The notes under the pieces: model-generated
What the model was told of the DNA's origin: nothing
Seen by the model: only the letters and a program-made list of their open reading frames with translations
The model's database searches: none
Shown: positions 1 through 12,072 of the stretch, piece by piece
Numbering within the stretch: the stretch's first letter is position 1
Layout: every line of letters starts with the position of its first letter
Translations under genes and position numbers: made by a program
NCBI GenBank assembly: GCA_024760905.1
Contig: CM045731.1
Span: forward strand, 54,512,001-54,576,000
Reading direction: 5' to 3'
Origin: Plotosus lineatus
Lineage: Eukaryota; Chordata; Actinopteri; Siluriformes; Plotosidae
DNA: 64,000 nt

Positions 1-604
1 ATTGATAGAAGTTTGGTTTATGAAGGTTACAAGACATGAGTCGTGTTCGTAGGTCAAGTTGGTTTGGGGTTTGGAACGCGATGTCAGTGTTCAGCACAAC
101 AACACTTCAAAAGGTCCATGTTTGTGATTCCATTCCGTTCGGTTTGCTCCACAACTCTCAGCTCCTTTTGAATTGCAAACTGAAAAGCTGTTCAACAAAT
201 AAGTTTTGGACACTCACGGCATGTTTGGAAGACTTTTGGCAAAGAATCGTGGGTGAAAAATTACAACACGGCTCTTTTTAATTTCCTATAAGTCGTCAAT
301 TAGATGTGAAACTGGGAACTCTCTGTAAGCTCAACATACAGCTGTAAATACCAAGTTCTCATCCGGCTCTGTAGAAACTTGAGCAGCTGCATGGTTCACC
401 CACATTCATGTTAAACATCTGGATGATGTATCAGTGTGTCATTTCGTGTCAGCATAAAACCACATATTTAGGTTTTCAGGGCAATATTTTAAAAAATAAA
501 AACATGTTTGTTGAATGATATTTTAATACCTGAGCACTTTTTACGGACAATGTACTCATCTTTTGAAAGGTTAAACCACATGACTTTGATGTCTTCGTTG
601 GTAA

Positions 605-872
605 TCATTCACTCACTCGCCCCCATTTACTGAACCACGACGAGGCTAAAACCTATCATGGCTGACACTGGGTAAAGGCAGGGTACACCATGAATAGCTT
701 GCTAGACCATTGCAGGGCCAACACACAAAAACACAACCATTCATAAACACTCACACAATGGGGCAATTTGGATCATCCAGTTAGCCTAATGTGAACGTCA
801 TTGAACTGTGGGAGGCAACCTGAGTACAGCATGTGGAGGAAAGCCATGCAAGCACATGGAGAACATGTGACC
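605..872 (-). repeat. SINE S1 copy, reversed
   Basis: Family S1, abundant here: a tRNA-like head, a core with cctccggtttcctcccacag, a caaagacatgcacattaggc block, an internal (TG)n tract, and an L2/CR1-like tail ending in taattaggattaagc and tgaatgaatga. This copy shows tail, core and partial head, with (CA) tract at 719-735. Confidence 0.7.
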
Positions 873-1634
873 GGATCGCCTTCTTTCTTTCTTTCTTTCA
901 CAAAGTTATGTTGGTCAGATGTGCGTTTATAATATCCGCCAAAGCTAGTTAAGCTTTGGAAGAAACTTGGATACGGTGAAGAACCAGGCTCAAATTCCTT
1001 TCTTAACAAGAGTGCACTCCATCAACAGATGATCTCGTTGAGGAAATCTTGTCTCACGGGCAAAACGAAAGGCTAATGGAGTAAAACCGTATCAGATGTA
1101 TTTCCCATTCCCTCCCACCTGTCATTTAATTAAAGCCGTTCATTCTGTCTCATGGGAACCTCAGAGGACGTTGGACTACCTGTCCAGGTAACAGGAAATC
1201 AGTGTGAGGTGTGTGTTTCTGAGCAAGAGGTTGATGCACGGAAATGAAAGAGGAGAAAAAAAAACTTCACTTTTTGTTTAACCTGTAGTTCCCTGTTCTT
1301 GAAAGCAATGAGTGGGGGGGTGGGGGGGAAGTTTCTTTACTAGCGTACAGACGACATTCACTCACTTCACTTTTTGATGAGATGCTACAGAGACAAAATC
1401 ATCACTTGCGTCTTTCCTGAAGAACAAGTTTGGTCCAGATGAACATCTACATCCGATGAACACCATCTGTTGCGCAATTTTATGAATTATTGGCGCTAGA
1501 GCTTTTTTTTTTGAAGAATCTTCAAAAAGGAATAAATGGCTTCTCTAGGTTTGTTTGAACAATACTAATCTTATGAACATCATATAATATTTCTTCTTCA
1601 TAATTTATAATTTTACCACGTTTAAGTTTATATA

Positions 1635-1637
<3 letters not shown>

Positions 1638-1704
<67 letters not shown>

Positions 1705-1733
1705 TTATATATATATATTTATATTATATAGTG
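1638..1733. repeat. (TA)n microsatellite
   Basis: Interrupted (TA)n with occasional ttt, about 95 bp. The surrounding 873-1766 stretch shows no coding signal, only T-rich and G-rich runs. Confidence 0.9.
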
Positions 1734-1766
1734 TGTAATATTAATCAATAAATACTACCCTAGCAC

Positions 1767-2035
1767 TACAGATGCTTTTCAGCTGACTCTGGGCGAAGGC
1801 GAGGTACATCTTGGACGACGTGCCAGACCATTACGGGGCTACACAAACTTTCACACACGCACACACACCTAGGGGCAATTTGGACCAGCCAAATAGCCAA
1901 ATATGCATGTGTTTGGACTGGTGGAGGAAATTGGAGTTCTTGAAGGAAACCCAACCGATGCAAGCATGGGGAGAACCAGACAGAGAAACCTCCTTACCGA
2001 GCTGGAACTCAGGACCTTCTTGCGGCGTATTGGGT
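1767..2035 (-). repeat. SINE S1 copy, reversed
   Basis: Tail-first S1 element ending in a degraded head near 2035. It faces the next S1 copy head to head. Confidence 0.7.
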
Positions 2036-2057
2036 GTACCTACCACTATGGCGATGG

Positions 2058-2326
2058 CATTTCTGCATGGAGTTAGCATGTTTTCAATGTGCTTGCACGT
2101 GTTTCCTCTGCATAATGCGGTTTTCTCTGACAGTCCAAAGACGTGCACATTACTCACTGGCTGTTGCGCATTGTCCCTAAATGCAAATACGAGTGTGAAA
2201 GATTGTGTGTGTGTGTGTTGTCCTGCCATGGTCTTGTGAGTTGTTCCGGATGCACCCCGAATTCTCAGTGTTGGCTGAGATGATCTGCGGTTGGTCCTAG
2301 CAGGATTAAACGTGTGAGTGAGTCAT
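2058..2326 (+). repeat. SINE S1 copy, forward
   Basis: Core, short (TG)8 tract and tail ending tgagtgagtcatt, 45 bp before the XCR1-like coding exon. With the copy at 1767-2035 it forms an inverted pair. Confidence 0.7.
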
Positions 2327-2370
2327 TACTGTTTGTTTTTTATTCAGAACAGTTTGTGTTTCCTTTATAG

Positions 2371-3383
2371 ATCACAGTACGAATGGGAGTGTGCCTGAAT
2401 ATCAATATGAACCTATAAATGACATTCCGGATTATCTGTGTCCCAAGGAAACCGTGGTAAAGGTCGGATCCATCTTAATCCCGCTCGTCTTCGGCATCGT
2501 GGTGCTGCTCAGTCTCTTTGGTAACATTTTGGTTCTTGTGATCCTTGCAAATTATGAGAATCTGAAATCCCTGACCAATGTCTTTATACTCAACCTGGCC
2601 ATCTCGGACCTGCTGTTCACCATCGGACTGCCGTTCTGGGCATGGTACTACATCTGGGGTTGGACGTTAGGAAATGTGATGTGTAAAATGGTCTGCTTCA
2701 TCTTCTATGCTGGGTTCTACAGCAGTATCGTGTTCCTGATGTTGATGACTATTCAGCGCTACATAGCCGTCGTGCATCCTCTGTCAGACTTTGAGAAAAA
2801 ACAGGGGTTTGCTCTAATCCCAATCTTTGGTTGGTTGCTGAGCATTTCAGTGGCAATTCCAACCCCGTTCTTCAGCTCGGAGATGTCTTATGGGGAAAAT
2901 GCATTGCAACTCTACTGTGAGTACAACTCCATCAATGCAAACATCATTCTTACCTTCATACAGAACTTTTTTTTCATCTGCACCTTCGTGGTCATGGGAT
3001 TCTGCTATGTAAAAATCCTGCAGACCATCTTCAAGGCACGAACGAACAAGAGACACCGTAGTATCAGGCTTATCATGTGTATCGTCGTGGTGTTCTATGT
3101 CGGTTGGGCTCCGTATAACCTGGTGATATTTTTACAGACTTTAAAGCTTCTTCAGGTCAGGTTCTTCACAGAGTGTGAGGTCACACATCATCTGGACTAC
3201 GCAGAGTATGTCTCGAAATTGCTGGCGTTTTCACATTGCTGCCTTAATCCGGTCTTTTATGTTTTCATTGGCATGAAGTTCAGGAATTATTTAAAGGATA
3301 TTCTGCAGAAAATTTTTCAAAGGCCATCCAACACGAGTACGCCACAAAAACGAACTGCTCAGTCCTTGGGCACGATTTACTAA
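2371..3383 (+). CDS. xcr1: XCR1-like chemokine receptor, main coding exon
   Basis: Class A seven-transmembrane receptor expected at the plasma membrane, where XCR1 binds XCL-type chemokines and signals through Gi. Numbering from the codon at 2391, it has an N-terminal cysteine (DYLCPKE), TM1 GNILVLVI, TM2 LNLAISDLLF, the disulphide pair in GNVMCKMV and LYCEYN, TM6 GWAPYN and TM7 NPVFY. KSLTNVFILNL, RHRSIRLI and LAFSHCCLNPVFYVF resemble human XCR1 more than CCR or CXCR receptors. The usual DRY at the end of TM3 reads QRY; human XCR1 has HRY there. The frame is open upstream, but 2391 is a GTG, not an ATG. A good acceptor ends at 2370 (TTTATAG), so a short upstream exon probably supplies the start codon, as in many chemokine receptors. 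The stop is TAA at 3381-3383. Family is certain; XCR1 identity is likely. Confidence 0.88.
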
Positions 3384-3559
3384 TACTGTGACGACTGCTG
3401 AAGCGGTTATCGAGCTGACGGACGCCGTGTAAATTTGTTTGTGTTTGATTTTTCTTTTCAAATACAGTATACTATACATCTATTTTGCAATTCTGCTGAA
3501 ATGAGAATGTTAATTAAATGTGAAAGGAGTTAGAAAGCATTAATAATACTTCGATACAG

Positions 3560-3708
3560 AAGTAGGGTGACTCCGGGTTTTTGTCTGCACAGAGTTTGCA
3601 TGTTCTCTTCATGCTTGCGTGGGCTTTCTCCAGGTATTCCTGTTTCCTCCCACAGACCAAAGATATGCACATTGAGCGAAATGGCTGTTCTATGTCAGAG
3701 TAATAGGT

Positions 3709-3758
<50 letters not shown>

Positions 3759-3845
3759 TCTCTCTCTCTATGTGTGTTGACCCTGCAATGGTTTGTACCC
3801 TCTCTTCACCCAGAGTTGGCTGAAATAGGCTCCAGCCGCCCTGTT
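3560..3845 (+). repeat. SINE S1 copy with (TG)n
   Basis: S1 core and tail with (TG)n at 3713-3757. It is cut at 3845 next to a degraded tRNA-like tggcgcagtgg and a LINE fragment. Confidence 0.7.
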
Positions 3846-3899
3846 GTGCAAAATGATGGGCATAGTGGCGCAGTGGCTAGTGGGCATAGTGGCATAGGG

Positions 3900-4705
3900 A
3901 CTGCATCAAGGATCAGCTCTGAGCCCCTTCTTGTTTGCTATGATGATGGACAGGCTGACAGACAAGGTTAGACAAGAATCCCCATGGACTATGACGTTTG
4001 TAGATGACATTGTGATCTGTAGTGAGAGCAGAGAACAAGTGCAGGAAAATCTAGAGAGGTGGAGGTATGGCCTGGAAAGGAGGAGAATGAAGGTTAGCCT
4101 CAGTAAGACAGAATACATGTGTGTGAACGACAAGGACCCAAGAGGAACGGTGAGGTTACAGGGAGCAGAGATAAGAAAGGTGGAGGATTTTAAGTACTCA
4201 GGCTCAACAATCCAGAGCAATGGAGAGTGTGGAAAAGAGGTGAAGAAGCATGTGCAGGAATGGTTGGAGAAAAGTGTCCGGTGTGATAGGAGGGTATCGG
4301 CAAGAATGAAAGGAAAAGTGTACAAGACAGTGACGAGGCCAGCGATGTTGTATGGTTTAGAAACAGTGGCCCTGGGGAAAAGACAGGCAGCAGAGCTGGA
4401 GGTAGCAGAGATGGAAATGTTGAGATTCTCTTTGGGAGTAACGAGGATGGATAGGATCAGGATGAGCACATCAGAGGGACAGCACATGTAAGATGTTTTG
4501 GAGACAGCCAAAGAGCCAGAGAGGCTAGGTTGGAATTACCAGGCAGAAGGCCTAGAGGAAGACCAAAGACAAGATTTATGGATGTGGTGAAGGAGGACAT
4601 GACGGAAGTTAGTGTCAGAGAAGATGATGCAGAGGATAGGGTGAGATGGAGGCAGATGATTCGCTGTAGCGACCCCTGAAGGGAAAAGCCAAAAGGAAAA
4701 GAAGA
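3900..4705 (+). mobile_element. RTE-like LINE, 5'-truncated
   Basis: Same family as copies A and B. It begins inside the reverse transcriptase at [14 protein letters not shown] and keeps DDIVICSES (FADD altered to FVDD), [17 protein letters not shown] and the C-terminal RMKGKVYKT region. Two internal deletions follow. The 3' end is cgacccctgaagggaaaagc and gaaaagaag, shared with the full copies. Confidence 0.85.
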
Positions 4706-4887
4706 GTGGTGTAGGAGCTAGTATGTCCACCTCACAGAAGGAAGATCTTGGTTTCGGTGAGGGCATATCAATGTGAAATTTCACATTTTCCCCAGTGCTT
4801 GCATGAGTTTCCTCTAGGTACTCCAGTTTCCTCAAACAGGACAAAGACATGTACGTACATTAAATTAACCGGTTGTTTCAAACTTCC

Positions 4888-4923
<36 letters not shown>

Positions 4924-5031
4924 TGTGTATACTGGCCCTGCCCAGTTTCAGATGAGATAGGATGTAGTGTCCCCAGGACCCTAGTAGGATAACCGTCTTG
5001 TAGTAACAGTCTTGGAGAACGAGTGAGTAAT
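4706..5031 (+). repeat. SINE S1 copy with (TG)n
   Basis: Follows the LINE fragment directly: degraded head (gtggtgtaggagctagtatg), core, (TG)n at 4889-4920, and tail to gagtgagtaat. Confidence 0.7.
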
Positions 5032-6360
5032 ACACAGAAGTATGGCTTTGCTCGAACACCCGCACCCACAACCACCACCATATTCTCTCTAATTTAGTCA
5101 TATCCAATTCCCACCCATCAAGTACTGCCTTCCCTATCACACGATATTGATATACCTTGAGATGAAATGAGTTGGAGATTATGGCCCACGAGCCTCGAGT
5201 TTGCCATCTATGTGATAGAAGAACAATGAGCGGAAGAAGGTGAACCAGTTACAATAGTGCTGATAATGATGTGATGCTATATTTTATATTATACAGTAAC
5301 AGCAGTATTCATTCAGAAAAAATGTACAACACAATGTGAATAAAAAATAAAAAAAATAAAAAAAACATGGTCGTATTGTTTTTGTGGATTTATTCTGATG
5401 TGGTTTTAAACTCTTTATTCCAGTATAGTTACAGTAATTACATAAAAACAACCCCCCCCACACACACACACATCATGTGAGAAAATATTTTATGTTTTCA
5501 AATCTGTCATTTCACAGAAATGTTTTGAAACCCTGTAAACCACACATGCAGGAAGTCTACCACCTCGAACAAACTCAAGCTGGGACTCAAAGTGAAACTT
5601 TTCTAAATTTCCTCAGCCTGGGCTGGTGACTGAAATGCAGCTCTTATTGTAATGATTTGCTTACGGCTACGAATAAAGAGCGGATTGAAGAGATCTCGGT
5701 GCGGAGACAATACATGGGGACTCGTTTTGACGAATGTCAATGACTCTGAAGAGATGAAGTGGGATCTGAAATGGGAAACAAACCCACCCACGCTTCTCTG
5801 TCAAATCATCGACTGATATTCCAGTATAAAAGCATGATGAAATACGCACAGTACGACAGATGGCTGAGAGTCTTGATATTTTCGTGAACTTTTCGCAAGA
5901 ACGTCTCAAACTCTTTGCTTTTTCTTGCGAATGAAAAAAAACAAGTCACCAGAGTTGCGACGCCTTCATTATTTGTGCGGACTGTCCGGGGACAGTTTGA
6001 GACTACTCCCTGTCAGAGCCTAAATTTTTCCTGACATCTGCAGAAAATTTACATTTTTACCATGAGACAAATTTGAGAATGAAAAGCAACAGCCACAAAT
6101 TGCCATTCGCTTCAGACACTTTTCTACCGCACCGCTACTGTGGTCACCCCTTTCGCTCTGTACTGAAAAAACATATCCACCTCAGGCTCAGTGGCTACTC
6201 CTTTGGAGAATAATTGTAAATTATGACGCGAATGCTTATGTAGCTTGGAGTGTGATTTTACGCAGCAGTCACACAAGATTCAAGTAAAAAAACGGAAAGA
6301 CCTTCAGTAAGAACACTGGCTTCAAAATATGTTCTATAATACACTGATTTAAAATAGAAT
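5032..6360. other. Intergenic, no gene seen
   Basis: Contains a fragment near 5085-5145 (taatttagtcatatccaatt) shared with 12780-12850, and A-rich and C-rich runs at 5340-5365 and 5450-5475. No open frame looks coding. Confidence 0.5.
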
Positions 6361-6538
6361 TACAGACACTCCCCGACTTATGTTTTTAATTGGTTCCGGG
6401 CGGCCGAACGTAAGTTGAAAGTGAACGTAATTGTTACAGTGACGTATGACATATGACGTGCGATGTATGATGCTCATACTGTACTATACATCCATAAATA
6501 CCATTACCGTGTCGCATAAAACACCCCTAAATCAATTA

Positions 6539-7567
6539 CAGCGCGAGTCGTCGACGTACGACCTATGCGAGTTATGTCTGATCGACTTTACGACCGCAAA
6601 AGTGGTGAAGCATGACAGTTGTTTGTGCTGCCAGCAGCACCAGCATCTTAAAAGGCCAAGTAGGAGATGATGCAGCTTCACTTTCTAACTGCTCAGAGCA
6701 AATCTATTCATCTACTTTCAATGCCACGTCACTGTGGCGCAAAGCTGAGAGCCAATCTTTTCTGTGTGGGCGGGTCCGATACCTTGAAACTCTAATGTTA
6801 TTGGACTCACATGCTGCAGTGTTTATATGACAGGAAGCGCGTCCCAAGTTTTGGCAATCAGCTGCTCTGCGGGTTGAAGTTTTCCCATGTCTGACCATTT
6901 GTATTTGCTTGCCAGCTGTGCTTGGCTTCGCGGAAATGAGCCGATCAAAACGAAGGAAATTTCTCTTTTTACCCAAACAACACGCGCAGTCTGTGTGGGG
7001 CCGGTGGTGTAGTGGTTAGGGTGCTGCGCTCATGATCAGGAGGTTGTGAGTTCGAATCCCACTGAGACCCTCACTGTGCTAAGACCCCTGGGCAAGGTCT
7101 CAACCACAAGTGTGCCTCTGTTCACCCAGCAGTATAAATGGGTACCAGTAAAATATACTGGGAAGGTAACCTGCGATGGACTAGCGTCCCATCCAGGGGG
7201 AGTTGAACTCCTGGTCGCTTCACGCTACGGAAACCGGGGATAAGTACCAGCCTGATGAGTCATGAGGCTAAGCCACTAGGCTCGGGTGTAAAAACCCAAC
7301 AGACTTTGGCTGTTGTTATAATCCAATAAAATTGGAGTTTAAAGCTATAGGACCCACCCACACAGTGGAGTACAGAAAGGATTGGCTCTCCGCTGTGTGT
7401 CACAGTGACGTGGAATTGAAAATAGCTGTACAGATTTAAATGCGTGAGATTTATTCATCTGTTTTTGTTTGGCGTGAGTGTATTTGGATGGAAAGTCGAC
7501 ATACGACCAGATCGAGTTACGACCGGTCTGCCAGAACCAAACGTGGTCGTAAGTCGATGACTCACTG
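6539..7567. mobile_element. Inner TA-flanked DNA transposon
   Basis: Ends CAGCGCGAGTCGTCGACG and the complement of CAGTGAGTCATCGACTTACG, flanked by TA (6537-6538, 7568-7569). The paralogous outer element at 16850-19089 has the unfilled site near 18922-18928, proving insertion. Longer internal inverted segments (6725-6780 against 7343-7405) suggest extended TIRs. Confidence 0.75.
6999..7300 (+). repeat. tRNA-derived SINE, family S3
   Basis: Head ccggtggtgtagtggttagg with a B-box-like gagttcgaatccc, then a body containing ggactagcgtcccatccagg and a tail ending gtaaaaacccaac. It lies inside the inner transposon. A reversed copy is at 49125-49427. Confidence 0.75.
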
Positions 7568-8592
7568 TATTATAAACATAACATTGTAAAATAATATCAA
7601 CATTAATTTAAAATAAATTAAATTCAAGCAAAATAATTTCAAATTGATAAATTTTAATCAAATTCACTCATCAAATATCAAATACAGTATTAATATAACC
7701 TTTAACATTCTCTATGATGCGATCTTTCTGCTTGTAAATGGTTCTGATGGTCGACGGATGGTCACGTGACATGAAGCTGAGCTGAATCACATGACATGAA
7801 GCTGAGCCGATTCACTTTACAAGAAGCTTAAAACAGCCAATCAACACTTACAATATGTGAGGGATCAATACCGAAAGTAGTGCACTTGCTGAAAGTAGTT
7901 TACTTGCTTGAAACAAAGCGCGGGTTATGCGGACTTCCGGCATTCAAGTGAGCAAGGGCTTCAGTGAACTCGTTTAGTACTCGGCCTGCACTGTGAATCA
8001 CCAGCAGAGCAGAGAGTTGTCTCTTTCCTGGATTCGGGTTTTCATATTACAACTCTCTTTGCTTAACTGAGTATGCATGGTAGATTGTGCCGATCTGAGC
8101 AGATAGCAGATAGTTAATTTATCTCTGTGTATGAGACTTGCACCCATGCAAGTAGGCTTACACTTCTGACCAATCATATTTGCTTCGGGTTACAAAAGTC
8201 CACAACACAGTGTAAACACAAAGATCACAGAGATGACGTCTTAACACAAGAGTAACACGCTATATAACTGATATATATATATAACTGAACTGGGAAGAAG
8301 GAGGGGCACGTTCAGTCTGTCATTTGTAAACAATGGACGCGGTGTCATTAAATCATTGTGTCATTACGTCAGCATACTACTTAGGTATGTCTAAACTCAA
8401 AATTTGACCTTTTTTTGAAAAAAGAAGAAGAAGAAAAAATGTAAATGTGAAAAAACGTAAAACGGATGAACGTAAGTCGGGGAGCATCTGTATATTATTT
8501 GAATTGCATTAAATAATTAACTAACAATAAACAAAATACAGGTTTCTGTATTAGTGTCCAGGAGCATGTTATACCGTGTAGCGTTCTGAAAG

Positions 8593-9380
8593 CTAGCGTG
8601 TTCGCACTAGCGAGGCGATATAAACCCACACGGAGAGTACGTTGCCGGGGTAAGGGTGGACATACACAGCCAGTGCGAACTCCACATTTGGAGCCTCTGC
8701 ACTGTGGACGCCTGTGCTGTGCACGGTCTCAACGATGGGTCGAATCTCAGAGAAGGAGAAGTGCAGGGGAAAGCCGGAGATCTAATCCAAGCAGAAAGGA
8801 TTTACATCGTCAAAAATAAAAAGAAACATTTCCTATGCAGGTTTGGTCATTTAACACTCACCCTGTAGTCTCCCAGCAGGCTTTGCAGCTCGAGTCGATG
8901 TTCCTCGGCGACCTCGCGGCCTCCGCTCCGTTCTAGTTTCGGCAAGAAGTGACGTAACGTGGCTGTGCAGTAACGGTTCCAACGAGTCGGGTGTCTCGGG
9001 CGCCATTCCATGATCTTCTCCCTTAGCACCTTTTCTATCCTACACGACGTGATGTCAGAGGAACTACAGTCAATAAGGTTCATTAATACACCCAAAAAAA
9101 AAAATCTATGTTAAAACTGTCTTTATATTTGTTCACCATAAACACAATAAATAATGCCAGAACAAATGAGCTGTAAATCATGTTGGGAAAGAATAACAAA
9201 GAGATCGAGAGAGCATCAGGGGGAGAGAAAGTGAGAGATGGAGAGACAGAGGGAGAAGGCAGAAGAGGGACTGACAGACAGAGAGAGAGAGAGAGAGAGA
9301 GAGAGTGTGAGAGACACGTACCTGTCTTGTAACTCAGCTGCGGCTGCCTTGTCTGTCCTTCTGTACACCAGCTCCTCGGG
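8593..9380 (-). CDS. cc2d2a: CC2D2A exons 36-38, C-terminus
   Basis: Exons 9380-9322 ([13 protein letters not shown]), 9039-8862 ([20 protein letters not shown]) and 8781-8593 ([27 protein letters not shown], ending VRTR). The terminal exon is open on the - strand only when entered at AG|ATC (8781), which gives GDYR-ISGFPLH like human GDYRFSGFPLH. The stop is TAG at 8595-8593. The first acceptor is a GAGAAG tandem directly after (GT)n. Confidence 0.96.
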
Positions 9381-9383
9381 CTT

Positions 9384-9425
<42 letters not shown>

Positions 9426-9652
9426 TCAGAAGGTGTTTGTTAACATAAAGCAGTTGTGACTCTCACTTGAAAGCAGCACAGTAGCATAGTGGTAAGCACT
9501 TTTGCCTCACAGTGAGAAGGTTCTAGGTTCGTGTCCCGGGATCAATGGGGGTGTTATTGTGTGGAATTTCCTGGGTACTCCGGTTTTCTCCCACAGTCCA
9601 AAGACATGCACATAATGTTAAATATCTGTTCCAAAGTGCCATTAAATCTGAA

Positions 9653-9700
<48 letters not shown>

Positions 9701-12008
9701 GCTCCTGGTGTACCTTGCATTTGCCCAGGGTCAGCTGAGAAAGGCTCAAGCCTCTCCGCAACCCTAGTGGGATTCAGCAGTTCAGAAAATGAATGAATAA
9801 ATGTAGCTTATTTGAACTGCAGGGTTTATAATAATGCGCTTGTCCTGTTTCCATGACAACAGTGTGCAACTGTAGTGATGTTTAATGTAGGAATTCAGGG
9901 ATGGGGCTCTGGGGATAGGTGATTTTAAACACTTTGTGAGTCAAATTTTTGCTTTTGCTCCAACCTGTATGCTAGAGAGTCCCGGGTTGGGGAAAGCTCG
10001 AGAGAACAACGGCTTCCAGTACTTCGGTCTGCTGACGTCGAACGCCATCCTCATCGGGGAGGCGTACGTCTGAATATTAAACCAGACCTGAAATGAAGGA
10101 AGGATTAAAAAAAATCATGTGTATGTATGCGTGTGTGTGTGTGTGTGTGTAGGGGGGTATGTGAACTCACGTTATCTGCGTTGACCAAGCAGCCGACAGT
10201 CTGCAGAGGGCAGAATGTGTCGTACTGTCCATAGTACTGACCCGTACTGGGGTTCCAGATCAAGTAGCGGTTGTGTTCATGTGTGAGAACATATGCTGTG
10301 GGACCCTGCGATGAGAAACATGCCGACAGGTACACTAACACCTTACAGTCATCCTACCTGAGAAATCACTCCATATTACTCCATGGATGCCTGCTCACCT
10401 CAGGGATGGCGGTTCCTATAATGACCCATGCCCTCTTCCCCATGGACAGGAAGTAATTGCACAGCAGAACGGCATGCTCCTCCTCGTCTCCAGCTAACAG
10501 CGTCAGGAATTGCTAGAAACACGTTTTGCGAAAGAATTGTAAGAGCATTATATACGCCCATACAGGAGAGACAAATTTACGCTGTGGCGGCACACTTACA
10601 TCACAAGTGCTCCATAAGTCACAGATGCCTGAGAAAGACACGCTATCCGGCGGGAAGGGGATGAGAGACACGTACCGAGCAACCAGCTCCTGTACAGAGG
10701 CAGAATGGAGAAAGATCTCTATGAAAATTTCATGCTATTGCTTACAAACATAAAACAACCAATCAGGATCAAGGATTAAATTTGTGTGTACAACTGTATG
10801 TATAAAGTGTTAGCAGATCTCACCGTTGCCTCCTGGGGGTTGTTGGGAAAAGCATCCAGCAGCTCCGGTGGAGGGTTGAGGGGTCGAATGAAGCGTGTGA
10901 CAAAGATGGATTTGCCGTTCATATCCACCACGGTGGTGAGACAGGGTCGGTCCGGGAACCTCCTACCGGCATCCTTCTTGAAGTTCTCGCACGCCAACAA
11001 TAAATGCTCCGCTTCCTGAGTGTCAAACTTGACCAACCGACAACTAGAACGTTAATACAATCGCCTTTGCTGTGAATGTAAGTGTTCAGGTGCAAATTCT
11101 GTGATTGCTGTCAAATGTCATTGATTTTGAAATCGCCCACCTTTCTGAATGTTGACATTCGCCTATGTCATCAGTAACATGCAGTGACAATTAGCAAATG
11201 CAAACGACAGCCGGCAAACATTAGCAACTGTTATTAAATGGTAGCGACAGTTTTGCAATGACTTCAAATACCTGCCACAATATCGCCACTTTACATTTGA
11301 GATATTTTGACCAAATCCTGGTAAAATACCAGGTGAATCTTGGGCCTTCCTTGTGTTATATTCACATACTTGGCAACCTTGTGCAAACTTTAAAACTGTT
11401 AGCGACCTTTTACAAAGCCCAACACGTTTGTCCATATTCGCTGTCCCATACGACACTAGCTTAAGAACAAACAAAAGCCAAGGAAATCAGAGAGGGGTCA
11501 CAGCAAAAATCACTGGAGGATTCAGGAATGAAGATTCCTAAACAGGAAACGGTCCTAAACCTCAACAGGCTCAATAATTTTTTCTTTGGCTGCTGTAACT
11601 CAGGGATGTCCAACCTCATCCACAATGAACCGGCATGGAGGTTTTACCTCAACCAAGCAGTAGCCACATCTTTCCGCTGATTTCAATCACTGATCTCCAT
11701 AAAAAAAAAATAAATAAAAAATAAAAAAAAAAGACGAGATTGCATGTTCGTGTTACAAATCTGATGCCAGGTGGAAGCCATCTTGGTGAGACTACTTTAC
11801 TGTTGAAAGTTATTCTCAAAAAGCATGAAAATATGGAGAAATTTTTAATAATTACATTCATGATCTTTTTTAAACCAAATTCTAGGTATGCAAAGCATTA
11901 TTTTATTTTTAAATAAATAACAAATATCAGTGAAATTATTAGTAAACTTATAAGCTCTTTGTGGCTAAGACTTGACATCCCAGCTAGAACAACAAACTAA
12001 TGGAGGTA

Positions 12009-12072
<64 letters not shown>

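Larger units (their letters stand above)
6363..8490. mobile_element. TA-flanked DNA transposon, copy 1 (outer)
   Basis: Terminal inverted repeats CAGACACTCCCCGACTTA (left) and the complement of CAGATGCTCCCCGACTTACG (right), flanked by TA on both sides (6361-6362, 8491-8492). No transposase is seen, so it is non-autonomous. TA duplication and CAG ends suit a Tc1/mariner-pogo type. It carries another element at 6539-7567. The right end lies 102 bp from the CC2D2A stop codon, so the CC2D2A 3' UTR may extend into it. Confidence 0.75.

Noticed and set aside
36..281. 81-codon open frame at the window start
   Set aside because: No recognisable domain, no splice context and ordinary composition; not supported as a gene.
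3714..3757. Regularly spaced repeats considered as a CRISPR-like array
   Set aside because: They are simple (TG)n inside a SINE; no spacer-repeat structure exists anywhere in the window.
4865..5140. 91-codon - strand frame
   Set aside because: Runs through an S1 SINE and its (TG)n tract.
6999..7075. tRNA-like sequence with A-box and B-box
   Set aside because: It is the head of a repeated SINE with a shared body and tail, not a tRNA gene; the same holds for the other tRNA-like heads.
9083..9422. Open frames of repeated Cys-Val or Thr-His
   Set aside because: Translations of (GT)n/(CA)n microsatellites; the same applies at 14954, 33043, 30748, 20362 and similar places.
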